DNA of 64,000 nt. Source: Geodermatophilus siccatus (GTDB lineage: Bacteria > Actinomycetota > Actinomycetes > Mycobacteriales > Geodermatophilaceae). Under the pieces are notes generated by a model. That model was not told where the DNA came from, ran no database searches, and was given only the letters and a program-made list of their open reading frames with translations. The stretch spans positions 496,001 through 560,000 of the forward strand of contig NZ_FNHE01000003.1 of the NCBI RefSeq assembly GCF_900103785.1, read 5' to 3'. Below, piece after piece: positions 25,081 through 34,376 of this stretch (position 1 is its first letter; each line of letters opens with the position of its first letter). The translations under genes and the position numbers were made by a program.

Positions 25081-26067
25081 TCAGTCCCGCAGGGTCTGCC
25101 CCGGGAGCACGCCATAGGCGGCGCGGTAGGCGGTGGCGAAGCGGCCGGGGTTGGCGAACCCCCACCGTGTCGCGATGGCCGCGACGGTGTCGCCGCGCGT
25201 CGGGTCGGCGCGGTGCAGATCGCGCCGCGCCAGTTCCAGCCGTACCCGGCGCAGATAGCCGAGCGGTGTCGTGCCGAGATGCCGCCGGAACCCGTACTGC
25301 AGGGCGCGGGCACTGGCACCTGCCGCCGTCGCGATCTCGCCCAGCTGCAGCGGCCGGTGCGCGTGGGCCTCGATGTAGGCGGCGGCGCGGCGGACGGCCG
25401 CCGAGGTGATGGGGCCCGGGCCCGGGACGTGCCCCCGGGTCATGGTGGTGTTCGGGAAGGTGTGCAGGGCGGCGGTGGCCACGGTGCGGGCCATGTCCTC
25501 GGCGAGCAGCGGCGAGCTCAGCGGGGAGTCCGGGTCCATCAGGGCTCCGCTGGCCAGGCCGAGCAGGGACCGCCAGTACCGGTGCATCGATGCCGAGACC
25601 GGTGTGATGCCGTGGAACCGCAGCTCCGCCGCGGGTACACCTGTCGTCTCCTCGGCGACCCGGGCGATCCGGTCGGCTGGTAGCCGCATGGTGGTCACAT
25701 CGAACCCGTGCATGTCGAACTGGACGGGGACCCGGAGGGGATAGAACGCGACATCCCCGCCGTGGGCGATCGTGTCGGCGTCGCGGCTGCTCACCTGCAC
25801 GCTGCCGGCGTGGACGACGAAGAACACGTAGTCGGAGAAGCCCTCGGTGCTGGTGCCGGTGTAGTCGATGGAGGTGCGTACCCGGTCGGCGCCGAGGACG
25901 GGTGTGTCGTTGGTGAGCGCGGAGAACCGCGCGCCGTTCCGGATCGGCGCGAACCGTGTCGCGTTCTCGGCGTACGTCTGCCGGATGAAGTCGGTGATCT
26001 CGGCCTCGTCGTGGAACGAGAACGACGACCGCCGGACCGGATCAGGCTGTTCCTGAGGCGCCGACAC
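25081..26067 (-). CDS. AraC-family transcriptional regulator
   Basis: 328 residues. The N-terminal ~190 residues look like the AraC-binding-like domain (GFSDYVFFVVHAGSVQV..., GGDVAFYPLRVPVQF). The C-terminal ~100 residues have the two helix-turn-helix units: PLQLGEIATAAGASARALQYGFRRHLG and DTVAAIATRWGFANPGRFA, with the classical GF.N.GRFA..YR..YG end. The GTG at 26067 has GGGAGG four bases upstream. No clear target gene is adjacent; the next gene upstream is divergent, with a perfect palindrome in between. Confidence 0.9.
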   Translation of the reverse strand: MSAPQEQPDPVRRSSFSFHDEAEITDFIRQTYAENATRFAPIRNGARFSALTNDTPVLGADRVRTSIDYTGTSTEGFSDYVFFVVHAGSVQVSSRDADTIAHGGDVAFYPLRVPVQFDMHGFDVTTMRLPADRIARVAEETTGVPAAELRFHGITPVSASMHRYWRSLLGLASGALMDPDSPLSSPLLAEDMARTVATAALHTFPNTTMTRGHVPGPGPITSAAVRRAAAYIEAHAHRPLQLGEIATAAGASARALQYGFRRHLGTTPLGYLRRVRLELARRDLHRADPTRGDTVAAIATRWGFANPGRFATAYRAAYGVLPGQTLRD

Positions 26068-26206
26068 GCTGCCTCCCGAGGTGCAGACGGCGGGGGTGGC
26101 CGCTCACCGGACGGACAGATTACGCAACCCGGGGCCGCCGGACGAAGCCCTTGGGCGGGGCCCATTGGCACCGGAGCGGCGCGGTGTGACCGTGGTGGGA
26201 CGTCCG

Positions 26207-26224
26207 GTGGAACCCGGGTTCCAC
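26207..26224. promoter_or_regulatory. Perfect 18-bp palindrome between divergent regulators
   Basis: GTGGAACCC and GGGTTCCAC form a perfect palindrome without spacer, 140 bp upstream of the AraC-type gene and about 145 bp upstream of the GAF-ANTAR gene. It could be an operator for a dimeric regulator. No T tract follows, so a terminator is less likely. Confidence 0.45.
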
Positions 26225-26369
26225 TGAGGATGTAGTTCGGGCGGGTCGAACAAGCGGCCCGCTCGAGCGCCACGACCGGCGAGCCGCCGAGTGGTTGGGC
26301 TCGGCGTCTCGCTCGTGCTCTCCACCTCGACGGCAGATCCGCAGTGAGCGGGCGTCCTGGGAGGAGCAC

Positions 26370-27080
26370 GTGGTAGCCGAGATGTCGAACTTCAACGAGC
26401 GGCTGGCCGCGATCGCTCGCGAGCTGGTCAACGAGCCGGACATGCAGCACACGCTCCAGCGGGTGGTCGAGGCCGCCGCGCAGAACCTCGACGGCGAGAC
26501 GTGGGCCAGCGTGTCGCTGGTGAAGAACCGCCGCGAGGTGGAGACCCCGGCCACCAGCGACGACCGTGCGGGGCGCGCGGACCTGCTGCAGTACGAGCTG
26601 GAACAGGGTCCCTGCCTGGACGCGATCTGGCAGCAGGAGACCTTCCAGATCGACGACATGACCGTCGACGAGCGCTATCCCCGCTGGACGCGCGCGGTGA
26701 CGGAGGAGACCGGCATCCGCAGCAGCCTGTCCCTGCAGCTGTTCACCGACGCTGAGCAGAAAAGCCTCGGCGCGCTCAACCTGTACTCGCCACAGCCGGG
26801 GGCCTTCGACGCCGAGACACGGGCTGAGGCCCTGGCTTTCGCGGCGCAGGCCGCGGTCGCGCTGCGCAGCGCCCAAACGGAGGAGCACCTGCGGTCGGGG
26901 ATGGACACCCGCAACGTGATCGGCATGGCTCAGGGCATCTTGATCGAGCGGCTGAAGATCACGCCGGACCAGGCGTTCGGGGTGCTGAGCCGGCTCTCGA
27001 TGGAAAGCAACGTCAAGCTGCGGGAGGTGGCCCGGCGGCTGGTAGAGACCGGGGAGATCCCGAACCACCAGCCGCGCTGA
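26370..27080 (+). CDS. GAF-ANTAR RNA-binding regulator 1
   Basis: 236 residues: GAF domain (about 15-165; LEQGPCLDAIWQQETFQIDD, then RSSLSLQLF) and a C-terminal ANTAR domain (about 175-232; RNVIGMAQGILIERLKITPDQAF, then SNVKLREVARRLVE). ANTAR domains bind paired hairpins in nascent RNA and prevent termination; GAF domains sense small molecules or light/redox state. The GTG at 26370 has a strong GGGAGGAG. It is one of four such genes between 26 and 35 kb. Confidence 0.9.
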   Translation: MVAEMSNFNERLAAIARELVNEPDMQHTLQRVVEAAAQNLDGETWASVSLVKNRREVETPATSDDRAGRADLLQYELEQGPCLDAIWQQETFQIDDMTVDERYPRWTRAVTEETGIRSSLSLQLFTDAEQKSLGALNLYSPQPGAFDAETRAEALAFAAQAAVALRSAQTEEHLRSGMDTRNVIGMAQGILIERLKITPDQAFGVLSRLSMESNVKLREVARRLVETGEIPNHQPR

Positions 27081-27085
27081 GGTCG

Positions 27086-27270
27086 CAGGCGACGCGGTGG
27101 CCAGCGTGGTCGCCGGTCCGGCCGCGACAAGTACGGCGTCGCCGTCGGCCAACCCCTGCAGCAGCCACGGAGCCGCGATGGCGGTCAGGTGGTCGACCTC
27201 GTCGTAGACCAGGGCGTCGTGACAGTCCCCCGGTGCCGCTGCAACGGTAGCCGCGTCATGGCCGCCGTCC
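27086..27270 (-). pseudogene. Remnant of a MEDS-domain protein
   Basis: One frame reads CHDALVYDEVDHLTAIAAPW followed by LLQGLADGDAVLVAAGPATT, the opening of MEDS domains (HdALlYd..deFl....pflr.GLaaGeavlva). There is no start codon with a ribosome site, and the frame then runs into unrelated sequence, so the gene is truncated. Confidence 0.55.
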
Positions 27271-27499
27271 GCTGGCTGGGGTGGCTGGGGTGCACGCTTT
27301 GTGTCCGACGTGGTGCCGGCCGTCTGCGGTGAGGGCCAACGTGGTCACGGCGCCGCTCGCCTCCTGTCTACGCCAGACCCGCCGTGTCCGCCGCCGTGCA
27401 CACGTCATGCGCCGGAGGTTCCGGGCGGATGGGCGGGCGCCATCAACCGGTCAAGCACGATGAACGTGAGTGTGCCCGCCCGACCGCTGACCGCGACGC

Positions 27500-27940
27500 G
27501 ACCGCGGATCGCAGCACGGCGTCCGCGGCCGCGCAGTTGGCCGCGGTGCGCGCCACCCAGTTGCTTGCCGCCGCGGCCGAGGAGTCCTTCGACCGGCTGA
27601 CCCGGATCGCCCAGCGGGTGACCGGGGCGCCACTGGCATTCATGACCGTCGTCGACGGCGTCCGCTCCTTCTGGCTGAGCAGCCAGGGCCTGGCCCCGGG
27701 CAGCCCGACGCAGAACACCGTCGCTGAGTCGTTCTGCCAGTACGTGCTCGGCGGCGAGCCGCTCGTGCTCGCCGACGTCACCGTCGACGAGCGCACCGCG
27801 GCCACCCCGCGTCCATCGAGGCCATGGGCGTGCGGGCCTGGGCCGGCTGGGACCCGGTCCCAGAGGCCGGCATTTCGATCAGGACTGGCGGGCGTGGCAG
27901 TCCTCGAGTCGCGCCAGGCCCGTCGTCGACTTAGATCAGT
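27500..27940 (+). pseudogene. Frameshifted GAF-domain protein remnant
   Basis: Reads LTRIAQRVTGAPLAFMTVVD, then SFWLSSQGLAPGSPTQN, SFCQYVLGGEPLVLADV and DERTAATP, a GAF domain of the kind found at the start of SpoIIE phosphatases and hybrid kinases. Near 27815 the frame breaks and continues as SIEAMGVRAWAGW in another frame, then is lost. The start is unclear and at least one indel is present. Confidence 0.65.
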
Positions 27941-28080
27941 GCAGGTTGCCTGGGCCGTGGGATCAGCGCGAGGCTGGTCGCACGGCTGTCGTCACCGCCG
28001 GTGCCGACGGCCCAGGTCCGGCGGTTGAGCAGTGGCCGTCGGACCACCCTTGGCCTCGTCGGGGTTGGCGCGGACGAGGG

Positions 28081-28434
28081 TCACTCGGAGTGGTGCGCGG
28101 GTGGCTCGGACTGCTCTGGGGACGCGGGCGGTCCGCGGTCGAGGAGGTCGTCGACGAAGCGGCGGAGCGGCTCGTCGACGGCGTCGCCAGGCGGGAGCGA
28201 CGACAGCGGGACGCGGTAGGCGCGGTAGCTGTCCTCGAGTGCCTCGTTGAGCGCCTGGGCGAGGATGTCCTGCTGGAAGGTCTCCAACGGCACGAGTCCC
28301 TGCAGGTAGCCGTCCAGGTCGAAGGCGTCGCCGGTGCCGCCGAGGGCCACGTAGCGCAGCCACAGGTCCTGGACGGTCAGCTCCGCGCGGACCCGGGCGG
28401 CGTCCATGCGCCGCCGGGGCTCGTCGCTGGTCAT
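28081..28434 (-). CDS. Unknown protein downstream of GAF-ANTAR 2
   Basis: 117 residues, acidic and mostly helical: RVRAELTVQDLWLRYVALGG then FDLDGYLQGLVPLETFQQDI and LAQALNEALEDSYRAYRVPL. I recall similar proteins next to ANTAR regulators and in actinobacterial stress regions, without known function. The start at 28434 is 14 bases behind the upstream stop; the ATG at 28461 would overlap it. Both starts lack a good Shine-Dalgarno. Probably cotranscribed with the gene upstream. Confidence 0.65.
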   Translation of the reverse strand: MTSDEPRRRMDAARVRAELTVQDLWLRYVALGGTGDAFDLDGYLQGLVPLETFQQDILAQALNEALEDSYRAYRVPLSSLPPGDAVDEPLRRFVDDLLDRGPPASPEQSEPPAHHSE

Positions 28435-28447
28435 GGTCGGCGATCGG

Positions 28448-29221
28448 TCAGCCGCGGGCATTGCGGGCGACCGCTGCGGCCACGAGGGCGGAGGCCACGT
28501 CGTGGACTGGGCGGCCGGTGCGCCGGGCGGCCGCGGCCAGGGTGGCGAATGCCTCCTGCTCGCCGGTCGCGCTCGTGGCGATCAGCACGCCGGTGGCCCG
28601 CGCGATCGCGTCGCGGCTGGCGAGCGCCTCGGTCAGCTGCCGGCTGAGCCGGCGGGCCTCGGCCAGGCTCTGGGTGTTGGCCAGCAGGATGGCGGCCTGA
28701 CCGGCGAGCAGGCGCATGACGTGCTCGTCGTGCGGGCCGTAGTTCATCGGCCGCTCGCAGTAGACCTTCATCGCGCCGATCGACTCCTCGCCCACCAGCA
28801 GGGGTGCGCTGAGCACCGAGCGGACGCCCAGTGCGCTGACCGCCGCGTTCCAGCGGGGCCAGCGGCCGTCGGTGGTGGTGTCGTCGATCCGCACCAGCTG
28901 CCGGGTGCGCCAGGCGGTCAGGCAGGGTCCCTCGTCGAGCTCGTACTGCAGGGCGTCGGCCTGCTCGGCGGCGGCGTTGGACGCGGCGCGGGAGCGTTTG
29001 CCGTGCTCGTCGACGACGGTGACCGCGGCGCCCAGCGTGCCGGCGGTGGTGGCCGCGGCCAGCGTGGTGACCAGTGCCAGGGCGGTGTCGACGGTCTCCC
29101 GGGACAGCACCAGCCCGGCCATCTGGTTCAGCGCCGCGCCGAGGTCCACCGGCGGGGACAGGACCGGATCCTCGAAGGGCTGCGGCGCGGCTCCGTCGGC
29201 GTGCTGAGCGGGGTCGGTCAT
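28448..29221 (-). CDS. GAF-ANTAR regulator 2 (divergent ANTAR)
   Basis: 257 residues. GAF domain at about 40-185 (LQYELDEGPCLTAWRTRQLV, then VRSVLSAPLL) and a C-terminal ANTAR-like domain at about 195-250 (ALASRDAIARATGVLIATSA, then AFATLAAAARRTGRPVHDVA). The ANTAR part departs from the usual QAKGILMER pattern (RATGVLIAT), so RNA binding may differ. Same strand as GAF-ANTAR 3, 82 bases apart, followed by a small unknown gene. Confidence 0.8.
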   Translation of the reverse strand: MTDPAQHADGAAPQPFEDPVLSPPVDLGAALNQMAGLVLSRETVDTALALVTTLAAATTAGTLGAAVTVVDEHGKRSRAASNAAAEQADALQYELDEGPCLTAWRTRQLVRIDDTTTDGRWPRWNAAVSALGVRSVLSAPLLVGEESIGAMKVYCERPMNYGPHDEHVMRLLAGQAAILLANTQSLAEARRLSRQLTEALASRDAIARATGVLIATSATGEQEAFATLAAAARRTGRPVHDVASALVAAAVARNARG

Positions 29222-29303
29222 GGGTCCGTCCAGAGATCGTGCTCCGTGGGGGGGCGGCGGGTGGCTCTGCTCGCCACGGCCGATGCGTGCGGCGGCCCGG
29301 CGC

Positions 29304-30059
29304 TCAGCTGCCGCCGTCGGCTGGTGGCCGGCGGATCGGGGGCGCGGCGGGGAGCTCGCCGGTGAGCACCAGGTCCTCGGCGATGTCGCGCACCTTGCGG
29401 TTGGTGTGCATCGAGGCCTCGGCCAACAGCCGGAACGCCTGCTGGGCGGTGAGCCTGTACCGCTCGACGAGGATGCCCTTGGCCTGTTCGATGACCGAGC
29501 GGAACTCCATCGCCTTCTGCATGTTCTCGGCCAGTTCCCGGGCGTCCTGCAGGGCGTCCATGTTGGTCAGCGCAGCACCGGCGTAGGCGGCGAACTCGGC
29601 CAGGGCGGACCGGTCGTCGTCGCCGAAGGCCCGCGCGGTGCGCGCATACACGTTCAGCCCCGCGCTCAGGTGCGGCGCGGGCACCGGCGCGGCCAGCGAG
29701 CTCAACGCGCCGTGCTCGAGGAAGACCGGCACGTACTCCGGCCACCGGTCCTCGGCGCGGGCGTCGAGGATCTCGGTGAACTGGCCACTCATCGCGGCGT
29801 CCAGGCACGGGCCGTAGCCGCGCTCGTACTGCGTCTCGTCGAGCTCCTCGGCCAGCCGGCCGGTGAAGGCCGCCGTGGTCGGGCTCCCGTCGCGCATCAG
29901 CGTGATCGACACGTCAGCGGCCCCCGGCAGCGCCTGCTGGACCAGCTCGACGATCCGCCGCAGCACCGACGGCGGAGTGTGGTCGGCCAGCAGCAGCCGG
30001 CCGAGTTCGTCCAGCGCCGCCCGCGTGCGCGGGCTCGAGCGATCCGTGGGACCGGCCAT
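29304..30059 (-). CDS. GAF-ANTAR regulator 3
   Basis: 251 residues. GAF domain (about 20-165: QYERGYGPCLDAAMSGQFTE, GLNVYARTARAF) and a canonical ANTAR domain (about 185-235: SVIEQAKGILVERYRLTAQQ, HTNRKVRDIAEDLVLTGELP). The ATG at 30059 has AGGA ten bases upstream; the open frame extends upstream but reads as noncoding. Likely first gene of the run 30059 to 28081. Divergent from the Crp-like gene, whose start is 340 bp away. Confidence 0.9.
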   Translation of the reverse strand: MAGPTDRSSPRTRAALDELGRLLLADHTPPSVLRRIVELVQQALPGAADVSITLMRDGSPTTAAFTGRLAEELDETQYERGYGPCLDAAMSGQFTEILDARAEDRWPEYVPVFLEHGALSSLAAPVPAPHLSAGLNVYARTARAFGDDDRSALAEFAAYAGAALTNMDALQDARELAENMQKAMEFRSVIEQAKGILVERYRLTAQQAFRLLAEASMHTNRKVRDIAEDLVLTGELPAAPPIRRPPADGGS

Positions 30060-30400
30060 GCGCCTGGTCCTCTCCACTTCGGCTGGTCGGCCGCGGAGAC
30101 TCCGGACCACCCCAGCGCCGGCGGCGAGAGCACCCGTGGCTGGAGCGTCACACCGCCGCCGTGCGCCGCCGGTCACGCCGCTTCCACGGCACACCCCACG
30201 GCAATGTGCACGGTACCCGACATTGGCGCGGAGGGCAGGGGGCGTCCTGCCCTGGCGCCCGGTGCCCGGCCGCGCCAGGATGGTGATGCCCGCTGTGCAA
30301 GGGTGCAGCCTCCGCCCGAGCGCGTCGACCCCGGACAGGGATCAGGATGCCGCCGGCAGGTCCGGGCACACCCCTCGGACGGCACCGGAGGCACACCACC

Positions 30401-31117
30401 GTGGCGAGCGACCTCGACCTGGCCCGCCGCAACACCGTCCTCGGCGGTCTGGACGAGGGCGCCCTGGCCGCCCTGCTCCCCGACCTGACGGAGACTCCGC
30501 TGCCCGCCGGGCAGGTGCTGCACGAACCCGGACAGGCCGTCGGTGAGGTGTACTTCCCGCTGGCCGGCGTGGTCTCCGTCCTCGCCGACCTCGGCGACGA
30601 CCAGACCGTGGAGATCGCCACCATCGGCCGGGAAGGCGTGGTCGGCATCTCGGTCTACCTCGGCGCCGCCGCTCCCAGCGAACGTTTCCTCGTACAGGTC
30701 CCGGGACGGGCCCTGCGCATGGCGGCCCAGGACCTCCGCCCGCACCTCGCCGACGTCGACGACCCGCTCACCGCCATGCTGCGGCGCTCGGCGCAGGCGT
30801 TGTTCACCCAGGTCTCCCGCAACGCCGCCTGCAACCGGGTCCACACCGCGCGCCAGCGCGCCGCCCGCTGGCTGCTCACGACCGCCGACCGGATGGACAG
30901 CCCGCGCTTCGAGCTCACCCAGCACTTCCTCGCCCAGATGCTCGCCCTGCGCCGCACCTCGGTGAGCGAGGTCGCCCAGTCCCTGGCCGAGGACGGCTGC
31001 ATCACCTACAGCCGCGGCCGCATCACTCTCACCGATCGGCCACGCCTGCAGGCGCACGCCTGCAACTGCTACGAGGCGATCCGCCGAGCCACCGACGCCG
31101 CGCTCTCGGCGCGCTAG
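30401..31117 (+). CDS. Crp/Fnr-family transcriptional regulator
   Basis: 238 residues: N-terminal cyclic-nucleotide-binding-type beta barrel (about 15-130; PLPAGQVLHEPGQAVGEVYF, DDQTVEIATIGREGVVGISV) and a C-terminal winged helix of the Crp_2 type (about 150-220; QRAARWLLTTADRM, QHFLAQMLALRRTSVSEVAQ). No cysteine cluster for an Fe-S centre is seen near the N-terminus, so it is not an Fnr-like oxygen sensor. The GTG at 30401 lies nine bases behind GGAGG. Its end has four cysteine/histidine residues (HACNCYE), which is unusual but may be chance. Confidence 0.9.
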   Translation: MASDLDLARRNTVLGGLDEGALAALLPDLTETPLPAGQVLHEPGQAVGEVYFPLAGVVSVLADLGDDQTVEIATIGREGVVGISVYLGAAAPSERFLVQVPGRALRMAAQDLRPHLADVDDPLTAMLRRSAQALFTQVSRNAACNRVHTARQRAARWLLTTADRMDSPRFELTQHFLAQMLALRRTSVSEVAQSLAEDGCITYSRGRITLTDRPRLQAHACNCYEAIRRATDAALSAR

Positions 31118-31214
31118 CTGCAGTGTCCACGAGCGTTGTTGACGGTCGGCCGCCGATGACGCCGGGGTTGCGGCATCGCCCCGGTGGTCCGTTGCTGCCG
31201 TAGACCCGGGGCTG

Positions 31215-33329
31215 CTACTCACCACGGGCCGGTGGGGGCTGATCGCCGACGCCATGTGCGGCGAGCCAGTCGACGACGTGGTCGGCCGGCATCGGGGCGG
31301 AGAGCAGGTGTCCCTGGCCGTGGCGGCAGCCGGCGGCCCGGGCGCGGGCCAGCTGCTGTGGCGTCCGGATGCCTTGGGCGAGGGCGTCGGCGCCCATCGC
31401 GGTGGCCAGGGCGACGAGTGCCGCCAGGGCGCCACGCCGGGCGCCGATAGCGGGTTCCGGCTCGTCGGCGAGCAGGCCGGGGTCCAGCTTGAGGGTGGTG
31501 ATCGGCAGGGTGAGCAGCCGGCCGAGCGGTGCACCGCCCGTGCCGAAGTTGTCCATGAACAGGCCCACGCCCTGCGCGTGCAGCTGGTGGAGCTGGTCGG
31601 CGATCCGTCCCGGGTCCTCGGCCAGGGCGGATTCGGCCAGTTCCAGGCCGAGCCGGGAGGCCGGCAGCCCGGAGGCGGTCAGGGCCGCGGTGACGTCGTC
31701 GGCCAGCGACACGGCGCAGGACAGCCGGGGGTGGATGTCGACGGTCACCAGGGCCGGCCGTCCGGCGGCGGCCCACCGCGCGGCCGCGGTGGTGGCGGTG
31801 GTGAGCGCCCAGCGGGTGAGCGGGCCGAGCAGGCCGGCCTCCTCCGCGAGGGGGAGGAAGTCCTCCGGTGCCAGCATCCCCTGCTCGGGGTGGTCCCAGC
31901 GCAGCAGCGCCTCGCACCCGGCCACCGCACCGGACCGCAGGTCCAGGAAGGGCTGGTAGTGCAGCCGCAGCTGGTCCTCCGCGATCGCCCGGTCCAGACC
32001 GGCTCCGGCGCGCGGGCGGTGCCGCGCCGACTGCGGCAATCCCCGGACGGGGACGTGGGAGCGGTCGCGGCCGCCGGTCTTGGCCGCGTACATCGCCGTG
32101 TCGGCCGCGCGGATCAGCTGCTCGGGGGTCTGGTGCTCGGTGTCGGAGGTGGTGATCCCGATGCTGGCCGTCAGCGACAGCTGCGCGTCGCCGAGCACGA
32201 ACGGAGAGTCGAACGCCGTCTGCATCCGCTCGGCCAGCGCGACGCCGCCCGCGGGGTCGCAGTCGTGGGCCAGGACCACGAACTCGTCCCCGCCCAGCCT
32301 GCCGACGACGTCGTCCCCGCGGGTGCGGGCGCTCAGCCGGGCGGCGACGTGGCGCAGCAGCTCATCGCCGGCCTCGTGGCCGAGGGAGTCGTTGACGGCC
32401 TTGAAGCCGTCGAGGTCCATGAACAGCACCGTGACCGGCCCGCGACCCGGCCGCCGCAGCGCCCGGGCGATGAGCTCGTGCAGATAGGCGCGGTTGGGCA
32501 GGTCGGTCAGGTGGTCGTGCCGGGCCCGCCACAGCGCGGCCTCCTCGGCCTGCACCCGGTGGGTGATGTCGGTGTGGGTGACCACCATCCGCCCGGCGTC
32601 GTCGACCCGGGAGGCCTGCACGTGGAACCAGACCAGGCTGCCCTCGACCGGGACCGCGCAGTCGTGGGCGAAGGCGTCCTCGGTGCCCGCGGCGAGCGCC
32701 TCGAGCCCCCGGTGGATGGTCCGGGCGTCGAAGGGGGTGACGTGCCGCAGCGCGGCGTCGTGGTAGCTGGTGCCCGGGGCGCGCAACTCCCGGGCCTCGC
32801 CCTTGCGCTCGCCGAAGGCGAACCACTGCCGGTTGGTGGCCAGGATCGTGCCGTCGGCGTCCAGCAGCACGGTGGCGGCGGGGGAGACCTCCAGCGCGGC
32901 CCGCAGCAGCTCGGTGCGCGCCGCCTGCTCCTGAGCCATCCGGCGGAGGTCGTCCGCGTCCCGGAAGAAGACCGACAGCCCGGTGGCGTCGGTAAAAGCG
33001 CGGACCTCGAACCACCGCCGCCACCGCGCCTCGAGGGTGAACAGGCTCACCGGCGCGCGATGCTCGACGGCCTCGTGCAGCGCCTCGTACAGGTCACGGT
33101 CGACCCAGTCCGGGAACACGTCCCAGACGCTCCGGCCGACCAGGTCGGACGCGGGGTGGCCCAGCAGCCGCTCGGCGGCGGCGTTGACGAGGGTGAAGCG
33201 CCACTCGCGGTCGACCCGGCAGACCGCGTCGGTGGTCGAGGTCAGGGCGGCGGCCTGCGCCCGAGCGGTCCGCAGGGGTGCGTCCCAGGAGATCTGCCAG
33301 TCGTCTTCGCCGTCGGCCGCGTCGTGCAC
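31215..33329 (-). CDS. PAS-GGDEF-EAL protein with altered EAL active site
   Basis: 704 residues. Two PAS domains (about 15-125 and 140-260), a GGDEF domain (about 270-425) with intact GGDEF, and an EAL domain (about 445-690). In the EAL part EALLRW is intact, but DDFGTG reads DNFGTG and the late AEGVET reads AQGIRT, two changes at metal- or catalysis-related positions. The protein may therefore make cyclic di-GMP, or bind it, rather than break it down. I chose the GTG at 33329 (AGGAG seven bases upstream); an ATG 30 codons earlier lacks such a site. It converges on the Crp-like gene. Confidence 0.85.
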   Translation of the reverse strand: MHDAADGEDDWQISWDAPLRTARAQAAALTSTTDAVCRVDREWRFTLVNAAAERLLGHPASDLVGRSVWDVFPDWVDRDLYEALHEAVEHRAPVSLFTLEARWRRWFEVRAFTDATGLSVFFRDADDLRRMAQEQAARTELLRAALEVSPAATVLLDADGTILATNRQWFAFGERKGEARELRAPGTSYHDAALRHVTPFDARTIHRGLEALAAGTEDAFAHDCAVPVEGSLVWFHVQASRVDDAGRMVVTHTDITHRVQAEEAALWRARHDHLTDLPNRAYLHELIARALRRPGRGPVTVLFMDLDGFKAVNDSLGHEAGDELLRHVAARLSARTRGDDVVGRLGGDEFVVLAHDCDPAGGVALAERMQTAFDSPFVLGDAQLSLTASIGITTSDTEHQTPEQLIRAADTAMYAAKTGGRDRSHVPVRGLPQSARHRPRAGAGLDRAIAEDQLRLHYQPFLDLRSGAVAGCEALLRWDHPEQGMLAPEDFLPLAEEAGLLGPLTRWALTTATTAAARWAAAGRPALVTVDIHPRLSCAVSLADDVTAALTASGLPASRLGLELAESALAEDPGRIADQLHQLHAQGVGLFMDNFGTGGAPLGRLLTLPITTLKLDPGLLADEPEPAIGARRGALAALVALATAMGADALAQGIRTPQQLARARAAGCRHGQGHLLSAPMPADHVVDWLAAHGVGDQPPPARGE

Positions 33330-33528
33330 CGTGTCGCTCCTGAGTTCACCGAGGTCGCCGGGGATGTCGCGTGGGTGGCGTCGGCCCTCCCGACCGGCAC
33401 CGGTCCAAGGCAGGTTCATCCGGACGTTCCCGCCATTGCAATGGTGGCGGAGCGGTGTCCCCGAGTGGCCCAGTCAGGGATACCTCTCTGCCACCGGATC
33501 GGAGCAGGGTCCTTGCACGCGGGTCGCG

Positions 33529-33759
33529 TCAGCGGCAAGGCCGCCCGCTCAGGAGCGTGTCGGTCTCATCGGACCGGTTCGCCGGATGGGCATGCACGCC
33601 AGTGAGCTGCCGGACCGCTCGCCACTGGCCTGGTGCCCAGGCACGGGTCAGCAGGCCGTCCTCCGACAGCGCGACCAGGGGTCCGCTCTCCGTTGTCAGC
33701 AGCCCGGCCTCGATCGTCTCGTCCTCGCGGTCGGTGACCTGCACCGTCCAGATCGGCAT
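33529..33759 (-). CDS. Small unknown protein
   Basis: 76 residues, mostly beta strand and acidic: MPIWTVQVTDREDETIEAGL then LTTESGPLVALSEDGLLTRA and a polar tail. The ATG at 33759 has GGGAG upstream. No cysteine or membrane segment. The family is not known to me; the compact strand-rich pattern is compatible with a small standalone domain. Confidence 0.6.
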   Translation of the reverse strand: MPIWTVQVTDREDETIEAGLLTTESGPLVALSEDGLLTRAWAPGQWRAVRQLTGVHAHPANRSDETDTLLSGRPCR

Positions 33760-34138
33760 CCCGTGCTCCCCGGCTTGCGGCGCCGCTTCTCGGCGCCTGG
33801 TCCCAGCAGACAACGGGGCTCGGTGGGAAGTGGCAATCGCACCTGGGCGCGTCATCGCTGTGCGTCAACGGAACGGCATAGGACGAAATGAGGGAGGTCA
33901 GGATCGGGGCCCACCCCTGTCTCCCCGTGGCCCACCTGGGCTCTGGCCTCGTACCATTCCGAGGGTGAGCAGCGCTACCTGGCGAAGCACCTTCGGACAG
34001 GCGTTACCTCACGTGGGTCTGGGGCCGGCTCCCTTTCGGTGCACCGTCAGCCGAGGAGTAGCACAGCTCACAGTCCGTTGGAACCAAGTGCCCTGAAGCG
34101 GATACATCGACAGGCAGAGGAGCCGGTCACTGCGCAGA
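33760..34138. other. Intergenic, no gene recognised
   Basis: About 380 bp between the small unknown gene and the third tRNA fragment. Contains its promoter and otherwise nothing I can support. Confidence 0.5.
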
Positions 34139-34166
34139 GCGGGTGACGGGAGTCGAACCCGCATGG
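34139..34166 (-). other. tRNA-Gly 3' fragment, putative att scar 3 (short)
   Basis: On the minus strand CCATGCGGGTTCGACTCCCG and CACCCGC form a perfect T arm and acceptor 3' strand of tRNA-Gly. The similarity ends before the anticodon stem, so it is the shortest of the four fragments, yet its T arm is the best preserved. Confidence 0.65.
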
Positions 34167-34376
34167 TGAGCCTGAGCAGATGGTGCTCGAGGCCGTGGTG
34201 GGCGTCGACTCGGTGACGGGCACCGGCGCACAGCCAAGGCGCGTAGGCTCAGCGCGACGCCGGGCGCAGCCCGGGCGTCCATGTTGCGTCACACAGCGGC
34301 GTAACGCATTGCGGAACCCACCTTGGGGTTCGCCGCCGAGGTCACGCCCCGGTATCAATCAGACCGGAGGCCCGCG

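Noticed and set aside
33450..33500. Possible tRNA-Ser/Leu 5' half (GGTGTCCCCGAGTGGCCC)
   Set aside because: The D-arm-like piece has no matching anticodon arm or 3' acceptor strand downstream; probably chance.
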